This document shows, piece by piece, positions 1 through 6,600 of a stretch of DNA of 8,902 nucleotides. The notes beneath the pieces were generated by a model, which worked only from the letters and a program-made list of their open reading frames with translations, searched no databases and was not told the origin of the DNA. Both the position numbers and the translations under genes were made by a program. Each line of letters opens with the position of its first letter. Position 1 is the first letter of the stretch. The stretch is from Akkermansia muciniphila (GTDB lineage Bacteria > Verrucomicrobiota > Verrucomicrobiia > Limisphaerales > UBA9464): contig CAMCFL010000095.1 of NCBI GenBank assembly GCA_945873715.1, forward strand, positions 1-8,902, read 5' to 3'.

Positions 1-1
1 G

Positions 2-196
2 GGAGCGGCGAGGGAGATTCACGCTGGGAGCGGGTACTGGTCGCAGGACAGCGCGGTGGGAGTGATGGCGCGGCCAGAGGAAGGAGGGAGGTTGAAGGTG
101 AGATGGCCCGGGGGACGGGAGGTGGAGGTGGAAGTGCCGGAGGGAGCGAAGGAGATCCGGGTGGGGATGGAGGGAGAAGTGGAGAAGGTGAAGTGA
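2..196 (+). CDS. C-terminal end of an ASPIC/UnbV domain protein (5' truncated by window)
   Basis: An open frame enters from the left edge and stops at TGA 194-196, giving 64 visible residues. It begins with REIHAGSGYWSQDSAVGVMA and continues to LKVRWPGGREVEVEVPEGAK. This matches the pattern I know for the ASPIC/UnbV domain, which has a G-S-G-Y-x-S-Q-x-S stretch followed by a strand with V-R-W-P-x-G. In Verrucomicrobiota and Planctomycetota this domain usually closes long secreted proteins with FG-GAP/VCBS beta-propeller repeats, so the missing 5' part is probably such a propeller; that is inference. Their biochemical role is unknown. The last 100 bases are very purine-rich (only 19 pyrimidines in 101-196), giving a run of Glu, Gly, Val and Lys. 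The stop overlaps the proposed GTG start of the next gene, which suggests co-translation. The family call is fairly secure; the function is not known. Confidence 0.8.
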   Translation, partial: GAAREIHAGSGYWSQDSAVGVMARPEEGGRLKVRWPGGREVEVEVPEGAKEIRVGMEGEVEKVK

Positions 197-942
197 GCGG
201 GGAGTTCCCTCGGGATCAGGGTTGGCGCATGCTGGTCAGCATGTTGACGGGAACACGGGTGGAGACGCAGGAGAAGGGGGCAAGGCCCCTGTTGATCGTC
301 CTGCATGGATTGGGTGATTCGAGCCAAGGCTGGGAGTGGTTGCCGCAGGAACTTCACCTGCCGTGGATGAACTATCTCCTGGTGAATGCGCCGGATGAAT
401 ACTTCAACGGACGCAGTTGGTTTGGGATCCGGTTTCCCATGGATGGCCGGGTGGACGGAACTTTGCCTCCGGTGGATGCACCGGCGATTGAGCGTTCGCA
501 GGGGTTGCTCTGGCAGTTGATCGAGGCGGAAGTGGCGGCGGGCCTGGAATCACAGGAGATCGCGGTTCTGGGCTTCTCGCAGGGCTGCGTGATGACCCTC
601 GAGGCGGGCTTGCGTTATCGCGCACCGCTGGCCGGGTTGGTGGGCATCAGCGGTTGGGTGCATGAACCGGAGGCCTTGGTGGAGGGTGCACCGTCGCACG
701 CCCGGACGGTCCCGGTACTCATGACCCATGGCACTGCCGATCCGCTGCTGGGGATCGAACACGTCCGGCCTCAGGCCAAGCGGTTGCAGGAGGCAGGCTT
801 TGACCTCGCCTGGCAGGAATTCGAGAAGGAACACACCATCGCCGGACGGGCCGAGGTGCAGTACATCGCCCGTTTCCTGGAGCAATGTTTTGGACGACCG
901 GTGGCGCGGAAGAAGGGCGGAGCGGGAACAGCCCCGGAATGA
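193..942 (+). CDS. Alpha/beta-hydrolase, phospholipase/carboxylesterase family (Abhydrolase_2-like)
   Basis: This is a probable cytoplasmic serine esterase of 249 residues. From the GTG at 193, the features in order are: a strand and oxyanion loop LLIVLHGLGDS (residues 33-43), the nucleophile elbow GFSQG with Ser129, the acid Asp183 in THGTADPLLG, and the catalytic His214 in EKEHTIAG. The order Ser-Asp-His and the spacing fit the small carboxylesterase/lysophospholipase family (PF02230), usually about 220 residues. I see no signal peptide. The substrate cannot be told from sequence. GTG 193 is preferred because it overlaps the upstream stop by 4 bases (GTGA) and has GGAG at 181-184, eight bases before it. 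ATG 229 (237 aa) or ATG 241 (233 aa) are alternatives with weaker ribosome sites. The extended frame back to 103 would merely read the ASPIC gene in the wrong phase. The tail GRPVARKKGGAGTAPE looks disordered. Confidence 0.87.
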   Translation: MSGEFPRDQGWRMLVSMLTGTRVETQEKGARPLLIVLHGLGDSSQGWEWLPQELHLPWMNYLLVNAPDEYFNGRSWFGIRFPMDGRVDGTLPPVDAPAIERSQGLLWQLIEAEVAAGLESQEIAVLGFSQGCVMTLEAGLRYRAPLAGLVGISGWVHEPEALVEGAPSHARTVPVLMTHGTADPLLGIEHVRPQAKRLQEAGFDLAWQEFEKEHTIAGRAEVQYIARFLEQCFGRPVARKKGGAGTAPE

Positions 943-951
943 AAACCAGTT

Positions 952-980
952 TTGACAGGGGCGACCTCGGCCGCTTGATT
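952..980 (+). promoter_or_regulatory. Possible sigma70-type promoter for the TIG-repeat gene
   Basis: A perfect TTGACA lies at 952-957, just after the esterase stop. A 17-base gap follows, then TTGATT at 975-980, which matches the -10 consensus at only three of six positions. Transcription would start near 987, giving a short leader to the ATG at 1011. The -35 and spacing are good and the -10 is poor, and promoter consensus in this phylum is not well known to me, so this is tentative. Confidence 0.28.
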
Positions 981-1010
981 GCATTTGCCCACTTTCAGGA
1001 TGGATCACGC

Positions 1011-3182
1011 ATGAATCGTCTACTCGCCCGCGCCCTGCGGGATTGGTGGCTCCCAGTGTTGTTGGGAGCCCTTTTTTCGTTCCCCACCCAGGCCCAGAAC
1101 TTCACCATCCGCCGGATCAATCCGCCGGCGACCGGGATCGACCAGATCCGGGTCCGCCCCGGCGACCAGGTGGAGATCCTTGGCAGCGGCTTGTCGGTGG
1201 TGACCCAGGTCCGATTCAACCTGTCTCCGGCCACCTTCTTCCCCGGCTCAACGCGCCTGGTCGCCCTCGTGCCGGCGGGGGCCACCATCGGGCCCCTTTC
1301 GCTCTCGGATGGCTTCGGCGAGTTCTTCTCGACCGACTTCAACTTCCAGGTGTCGCCGCGCATCACCGGATTTGCCCGGAACATTCCGGCGCCCAATTCT
1401 CCGGCCGATGCGTTGCGGGGTGCGCCCGGCAATTCGGTCCTGTTCACTGGCGAGAACTTTGTCGACCCGTCCGATCCCAGCTTCACCTCGGCCGTTTACT
1501 TTCCTTCGAGTCTGGGCGGCTACGTGCAGGCGCAGGCCGAGTTTGTCTCGATGACCAGCATGCAGGTGAAGGTTCCGGCGTCGGCGGTGTCGGGTTCACC
1601 GGCGGTCGTCAACCCGGCGGGGGACGTCATCGCGGCCGGAAGATTCTTCCTGCAACCGCTCGTCAGTGGGTTTGAACCCGCGAGGGCGAGGGTGGGCGAC
1701 ACGATCACCCTTCGCGGGGTGAGCCTGCTGGGGACGACCGAGGTGCGCTTTGGAGCGGTCAGCGTCATTCCGAATCAGGTCACCGCCACCAACGTGACCG
1801 TGACGGTTCCGCCGTTGACCCAGTCGGTCCCGCTGACCCTGGTTTCGCCGGGGGGTTCGTTCCTCACCGCTTCCTCGATGCTCCTGCTGCCCCGGATCAA
1901 CTCCTTCACGCCCATCGGCGGTGCGCCGGGTGCCGTGGTGACGCTGGATGGCGATGGGTTGTCCGGATCGACCGGCGTCTGGTTCGGGGGTGTTGCGGCT
2001 GCGCGGTTCACCAATGTCTCCCCGGCACGGGTCACCGCCGTGGTGCCGGCGGGCGGCTTCGCTGGACCGATCACCCTGACGACGGCGAACGGGACCAATG
2101 AAACGTCCGCGCCGTTCTTCGTGGCGCCGACGGTCACTGGCTTCACCCCAGCCCAGGCGAAACCGGGAGTCAGCATCGTGCTTCAGGGCTCCAATTTCAC
2201 CAATGTGTCGCGCGTGCGGTTCGAGAGCGGCATCGACGCTGTGTTTGCCGTCACGGCCTCCAACCGGATCTCCGTCACGGTTCCGCTTGGAGCGGTGACG
2301 GGGGTGGTGCGGGTAACGAACCCCGGAGGGGAAGGGGCGAGCGGGGTGTCGTTCGTGGTGACCCAGCCGAATCCCCTGATCCTGGGTTTCGCTCCCGGTT
2401 CGGGAGCGGCGGGCACCACGGTGCGCATCACCGGCGACAACCTGGGGACGGCAACGCAGGTGCGGTTCAACGGCATTGCTGCGGGCACCTTCACCATCGA
2501 GAGCGATGCCAGCATCCTGACGTCGGTTCCCGCTGGAGCCACCTCGGGCAAGGTGTCGGTGGTCACGCCGCTTGGAACGGCGCTCAGTCAGACCGATTTT
2601 CTGGTGGGATCCACGGCGGATCTGGTCGTGACCGGGCAAGCCCTGCCGACCGCGCCGGTGGTCGGGGAGGAAGTGGCGGTGACCCTCCAGGTGGAGAACC
2701 GCGGCCCGCTCAACTCCGCAGGCGCCGTTCTGAGTGTCGGCTTTCCAGGTGCCACCCTGATGGAAGCGGAAGCCAGCCAGGGCGTGTTCGATGTGTTCGG
2801 GACGACCGTGGTCTTTTCACCGGGTACCCTTGCCCGGAATGCTTCGCTGGTCGCCAACCTGCGGTTGCGGGTCAACTCGACGGCCACGGTCACCGTCACG
2901 GCTCAGGCCGATTCGGACACGCCGGACCTGAACCTGGGTGACAACCGCACCGTCCTGACCCTTCGGCCGGTCCGGCCGACCGTGGAGGTGGTGCGGTTGG
3001 TCGATGGCTCGGTGGAACTGCGTTGGCCGTCCACCCCGGCGGGGTTGATCATCGAGGAAGCCCCGGGCGTGACCGGCCCGTGGCAGACGACCCTTGGAAC
3101 TCCGGAAAACACGCCCACCGGACGTCGCCTCGTCCTCTTGCCAACCCGCGACGAACGGGTCTATCGCCTGAGGTTGCCGTAG
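1011..3182 (+). CDS. Secreted protein with six IPT/TIG-like repeats, a DUF11/CARDB-like domain and a C-terminal module
   Basis: This is a 723-residue exported protein of unknown role. Residues 1-29 are a signal peptide: Arg residues at 3, 7 and 10, hydrophobic core WLPVLLGALF, likely cleavage after TQAQ. Six Ig-like IPT/TIG repeats follow at about 33-114, 116-214, 217-293, 295-371, 373-450 and 455-532. They recur as 'P..G..G..V.I.G..L....V.FG', then 'VPAGA..G...V.T..G'. Residues 536-652 resemble DUF11/CARDB (DLVV, VTLQVENRGP, GDNRTVLTL). The last 68 residues form a module with VELRWP, EAPG and final YRLRLP, also seen at the end of the CotH protein in this window. TIG repeats usually act as structural or binding beta-sandwiches, so a surface or extracellular scaffold is likely; that is inference. 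The start at 1011 has AGGA ten bases upstream and places the signal peptide at the N-terminus. The frame runs further back to 885, but that would overlap the esterase. Confidence 0.88.
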   Translation: MNRLLARALRDWWLPVLLGALFSFPTQAQNFTIRRINPPATGIDQIRVRPGDQVEILGSGLSVVTQVRFNLSPATFFPGSTRLVALVPAGATIGPLSLSDGFGEFFSTDFNFQVSPRITGFARNIPAPNSPADALRGAPGNSVLFTGENFVDPSDPSFTSAVYFPSSLGGYVQAQAEFVSMTSMQVKVPASAVSGSPAVVNPAGDVIAAGRFFLQPLVSGFEPARARVGDTITLRGVSLLGTTEVRFGAVSVIPNQVTATNVTVTVPPLTQSVPLTLVSPGGSFLTASSMLLLPRINSFTPIGGAPGAVVTLDGDGLSGSTGVWFGGVAAARFTNVSPARVTAVVPAGGFAGPITLTTANGTNETSAPFFVAPTVTGFTPAQAKPGVSIVLQGSNFTNVSRVRFESGIDAVFAVTASNRISVTVPLGAVTGVVRVTNPGGEGASGVSFVVTQPNPLILGFAPGSGAAGTTVRITGDNLGTATQVRFNGIAAGTFTIESDASILTSVPAGATSGKVSVVTPLGTALSQTDFLVGSTADLVVTGQALPTAPVVGEEVAVTLQVENRGPLNSAGAVLSVGFPGATLMEAEASQGVFDVFGTTVVFSPGTLARNASLVANLRLRVNSTATVTVTAQADSDTPDLNLGDNRTVLTLRPVRPTVEVVRLVDGSVELRWPSTPAGLIIEEAPGVTGPWQTTLGTPENTPTGRRLVLLPTRDERVYRLRLP
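1048..1077 (+). terminator. Intrinsic-terminator-like hairpin and T-tract inside the signal-peptide codons
   Basis: A perfect 8-bp stem, GGCTCCCA (1048-1055) with TGGGAGCC (1063-1070), encloses a 7-base loop and is followed by C and six T (1072-1077). This is the classical layout of a Rho-independent terminator. It lies 37 bases into the reading frame of the TIG-repeat protein and 105 bases past the esterase stop. It could end read-through from the esterase, act as a translation-sensitive attenuator, or be chance. The bases also encode the hydrophobic core of the signal peptide. Confidence 0.5.
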
Positions 3183-3192
3183 CGGGAAGGGG

Positions 3193-3393
3193 TCACTGCT
3201 TTTCCTCGTACCAAGCCATCTGGATGTTCTCGAGGACCTTCTCGTTGGAGGCCTCGGGCTTGTCAGCGAACCCTTCGAGCTCACAGACCATCTTGTGAAG
3301 CTTGGGGAAGCTGAGGCGGAGCGGGTCCTGATCGGGGAATGCGTCCATCAGGGCCCAGGCAATCTCCTCGTGGTCTTTCCAGGTCAGTTTCAT
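3193..3393 (-). CDS. iscX: IscX (YfhJ) Fe-S cluster assembly accessory protein
   Basis: This is a 66-residue cytoplasmic protein that aligns along its whole length, without gaps, with Escherichia coli IscX as I remember it. Shared landmarks are W5, the DAFPDQDP turn (17-24), the H33..C37 region, LE.F (39-42), the ASNEKVLE helix (48-55) and W61 near the end. IscX is an adaptor that binds the cysteine desulfurase IscS and iron and tunes cluster formation on IscU. Start ATG 3391-3393 is chosen because it gives the usual family length; in-frame ATGs at 3405 and 3417 would add MPAAMVPA, which is not family-like. No clear ribosome site is seen. The gene is convergent with the TIG gene (10 bases between stops), and no isc genes are visible nearby. 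The acidic stretch after residue 40 is weaker than in E. coli (GFADKP here, from memory DFDDDP there). Confidence 0.93.
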   Translation of the reverse strand: MKLTWKDHEEIAWALMDAFPDQDPLRLSFPKLHKMVCELEGFADKPEASNEKVLENIQMAWYEEKQ

Positions 3394-3458
3394 GGCCGGG
3401 ACCATTGCCGCCGGCACGGTCCGACGTCAAATCCGCTGCCGATGGGACGAGCTTCGGA

Positions 3459-3572
3459 GGGTGCATCGTGAGTTTGTCATGGAGGTAGGCCGCCTGCCCT
3501 CAGGCGGCGATGTGAAAGCGCCCGCTGAGGGCAGCGGGCCTACAACGGTGACAACCAACTCAAGATGCACCC
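3459..3572. repeat. Larger imperfect palindrome enclosing the 59-bp element (MITE/REP-like)
   Basis: The outer arms are GGGTGCATC (3459-3467) and its exact complement GATGCACCC (3564-3572). Inside them, AGTTTGTCA (3471-3479) mirrors TGACAACCAACT (3549-3560) apart from a three-base insertion. Next comes the 59-bp core, bounded by GTAGGCC and GGCCTAC. Together they make a 114-base element with nested inverted repeats and no coding capacity, typical of non-autonomous mobile or REP/BIME-type elements. There is no clear target-site duplication. Naming it as a mobile element is inference. Confidence 0.55.
3485..3543 (+). repeat. 59-bp double-hairpin element, copy 1
   Basis: The element is bounded by GTAGGCC and GGCCTAC. 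Hairpin 1 pairs GCCGCCTG (3489-3496) with CAGGCGGC (3501-3508) around loop CCCT. Hairpin 2 pairs GCCCGCTG (3520-3527) with CAGCGGGC (3532-3539) around loop AGGG, which is complementary to the first loop. The reverse complement of 7665-7723 matches it at 56 of 59 positions, counted by eye; all three differences lie in the spacer between the hairpins. This is an REP/BIME-like intergenic repeat. Confidence 0.85.
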
Positions 3573-3578
3573 AGCTTC

Positions 3579-3626
3579 GGGACGAGCTCCGCGAGTCCGT
3601 GATCTGGGACTCGTGGAACTCGTCCC
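3579..3626. repeat. Hairpin with 20-nt arms and an 8-nt loop
   Basis: The left arm 3579-3598 starts GGGACGAG and ends CGAGTCC; the right arm 3607-3626 is its complement except at two positions, one of which would be a G-U pair in + strand RNA. The loop is GTGATCTG. No T-tract follows, so it is not a classical terminator. A third copy of the outer arm, GGGACGAG followed by CTTCGG, occurs at 3444-3457, so this sequence belongs to the same repeat-rich block. It could form in the leader RNA of the CotH-kinase gene, whose start is 62 bases downstream. Confidence 0.7.
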
Positions 3627-3688
3627 TCCGGAACGACGTGAAGTCCGTTCCCTTTTGATCGGGAGCGGGGCAGGATGCGGGATCTTCC

Positions 3689-6600
3689 ATGCGTATTCTC
3701 GCACTGTTGCTGCTGTGGTTGGGATTGGGGGCTCGTGCCACGCAAGGCGCGGTGTTGCTGCCCGGGACCGCCCTGTGGCATTGGCAGTTCACCGATGTCG
3801 AACCGGATCCGGCAGCTCCCGGAATCTGGCGGGAACTGGAGTATGACGGATGGGCGACCGGATGGGCGCAGGATCCCGCACCGTTCCGTCGGGCCCTTGA
3901 TGGAAGTGGGACGTCTTTGCCGAACCACGCCGGCGCTTGGCTGGCGCGGACGACCTGGGTGCTCCCCAATCCCGATCAGTACTCGTCCTATCGGTTCAGT
4001 GGATCGGTGGCCGGGGGCGCGGCGCTGTGGTTGAACGGAGTGGAGATCTGGCGGGATCGGCTGGCTGCCGGTGAAGAGTCACCGGGCGCAGCACCGACGC
4101 CGGGAAGTTCTGAGGTGCGATCGCTGGAGCTGGTGCTGGACCGGTGGGACCTCCCCTCGCTGCGTCCCGGTTCGAATGTGCTCTCGGTCCTGCTCCTGCC
4201 CGAGGGACCGGCCACCCCGTTGCGCTGGGTCCTGGGATTGGATGCGGATCCCGACCTGCAGCCACCGGTATCCGTCCGGATCCTGCCACCCCCGGGTTCC
4301 AGGGTGTCGGACCTGACCGAGGTGGAGATCCTCTTCAGTGAACCGGTCCGCGGAGTCGATGCCGCGGACCTGTGGGTGAACGGACTTCCCGCGGCGTCGG
4401 TCACTCCGCTGGGCCCCGACCACTACAGCTTTACCCTTCCCGCCCTCAGCCAGGCCGATGTCCGGGTGGAATGGCGTTCGGACGCCGGGATCACCGACCG
4501 TTCCACGCCCCCGAATCCATTCAAACCCGAGGCGTGGGGGTACGTGGTCGACGATGTGGTGCCTCCAGATACGGTTCAGATCTCGGAGTTCATGGCGGAC
4601 AACGACCGGACCCTCCGGGACGAGGACGGCGACGACGTCGATTGGATCGAGTTGCACAATCCGTCGGTGCGGGATGTCCGATTGCTCGGCTGGGGTCTCT
4701 CCGATGATCGGGATCGACCGTTCAAGTGGACCTTCCCCGACGTGGTCCTGCCGGCCCGCTCCTTCCTGCTGGTGTATGCCTCGGAGAAGAACCGGACCAA
4801 CGTCCCCGGACGGTTGCACACCCAATTCAAGCTCGATGCCGGAGGGGAATACCTCGGGCTGACCGATGCTTCGGGGCAGGTCGTGTCCGCCTTCGCTCCG
4901 CGCTATCCCGCGCAGACGCGGGACGTTTCCTTCGGCCGTGCCAATGGGGCGCCGGACGTCGTTGGATACTTCGAGAAGCCCACCCCCGGTGCCGCCAACA
5001 GTCAGGCCGGAAGTTCCTTTGCTCCGGGTGTAGCGATGGATCGTCCGTCGGGGACCTACTCGGGGACGATCCAAGTGGGTCTCAGTCTGGCGGCACCGGA
5101 CCCGAATGCGGTCATCCGGTACACGACCAACAACACCCTCCCGGGGGCCACGTCGCCGGTGTACACGGCACCCCTGACCTTCTCCACGGCGGTGGTCCTG
5201 CGCGCGCGGGCTTTTTCTCCCGGCCGCTTGCCCGGCCCTCCTTCCAGCAGCCATTACATCCCGCTGTCCGTGGGTGCCGCCCAGTTCCGATCGGATCTGC
5301 CGGTGCTGCTGTTGCACAATTACGGTCGGGGACGCCCGAGCACGCTGGGAGTGGCGGGCACGGTTCAATTGTTCGAGCCGCTCCAGGGAGTCACGTCGAT
5401 GACCAATCCTCCCACCCTGACGGCGCGGGCTCAGTTGGCGTCCCGGGGTTCCAGCACCGAAGGATTGGCGAAGGTGAGCCTGAAGGTGGAGTTCCGGGAC
5501 GAGTTCGAGCTCGACCGCGACCTTGCCTGGCTGGGGATGCCCGAGGACTCCGACTGGGTGCTGTACGCTCCAAATGGGTTTGACCCCATCATGACCCATA
5601 ATCCGTTCATGTACGGGCTTGCAAACGACCTGGGTTACTACGCTTCACGCACCCGTTTCGTGGAGGTGTATCTGGTGCAGACCGGGATCGGCGCGGTGCA
5701 GACGACTTCCTATAACGGGATCTATGTCCTGGAGGAAAAGGTGAAACGCGGCAAGGACCGGGTCGATGTGGAGAAGCTCGAGCCCGAGCACGCGCTGGAA
5801 CCGGCGGTGACCGGGGGATACCTCTTCAAGGTGGATCGGCCGGATCCGGGGGACACCGGGTTTGGCGTCTCGGGTGTCACCATGATGTACGTCGAGCCGA
5901 AGGAACCGGAGATCGAACGCCCGGAGAGGGTCGCCCAGCGGTCCTATGTGGGGCGATTCTTCTCCCAGTTTGCCGCGGCCCTGTACGGGGCGAGCTATCG
6001 GAACCCCACCACGGGTTATGCGCATTACCTGGACGTGGATCAAAGCATCGACTTCCACCTCCTGAACACCGTTGCCTTCAACGTGGACGCACTGGTGCTG
6101 AGCACCTACCTGCACAAGCCACGGGAGGGGAAGTTGACCTTCGGCCCCCTCTGGGATTTCGACCGTTCCCTGGGCTCCACGGATGGACGCGACGCCAACC
6201 CCCGGACCTGGGGTGTCAATTCCTTCACGGCCTATTGGTGGCCAAGGCTGTTCAGCGATCCCGATTTCACCCAGCGCTGGATCGATCGCTACCAGGAACT
6301 TCGTCTGGGCCAGCTCTCGCTCTCCAATACCCACGCCCGCCTGGACCGGTTGACCGGGCAACTCCGCCAGGCCCAGCCCCGGGAGCGTATCAAGTGGGGC
6401 ACCATCTACCGGGGGGGCACCTACGCCAACGAGATCGTCTATTCCAAGAACTGGCTCTCCAACCGGCTCGATTTCATGGATACCCGGTTCCTTCCCCGGG
6501 TGCGGGCCGGTGTCCCGGTCCGGGACCCCCTCTCGGGAAGGGTTCGCCTTTCCCTCATCCCCCCCACCAACAACAATGTAGTGGTCTTTTATACCACCAA

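Larger units (their letters stand above)
3394..3688. other. Non-coding gap between divergent iscX and the CotH-kinase gene, filled with inverted repeats
   Basis: I see no credible gene in these 295 bases. Open frames here are short and cross the palindromes. The stretch holds the start-side region of iscX (3394 to about 3440), a large imperfect palindrome (3459-3572) around a 59-bp double hairpin, and a second hairpin with 20-nt arms (3579-3626). Promoters for both divergent genes should lie here. A TTGACG on the minus strand (3425-3430) has no good -10 partner, and I found no convincing promoter for the CotH gene. Confidence 0.7.

Noticed and set aside
103..228. N-terminal extension of the esterase (Gly/Ser/Glu-rich residues before the family domain)
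   Set aside because: It is the ASPIC/UnbV gene read in another frame; the low-complexity sequence reflects the purine-rich DNA, and GTG 193 is a better start.
1596..2639. 347-aa open frame on the minus strand
   Set aside because: Antisense to the TIG repeats, Arg/Gly/His-rich; its apparent repetition only mirrors the TIG repeats.
3402..3430. Minus-strand promoter for iscX (TTGACG with CAATGG 17 bases away)
   Set aside because: The -10 match is poor and the start would leave almost no leader before ATG 3393.
3485..3543. CRISPR repeat
   Set aside because: Only two copies, 4.1 kb apart and inverted, with no regular spacers; the double-hairpin form fits an REP-like element.
3427..3969. 180-aa and 122-aa minus-strand frames across the intergenic repeats
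   Set aside because: They run through the palindromes and into the antisense of the CotH signal peptide; no motif or ribosome site supports them.
4079..5599. 506-aa open frame on the minus strand
   Set aside because: Lies wholly antisense to the CotH-kinase gene, is rich in Arg/Gly/Pro/His with no domain pattern, and is the usual shadow frame of a GC-rich gene.
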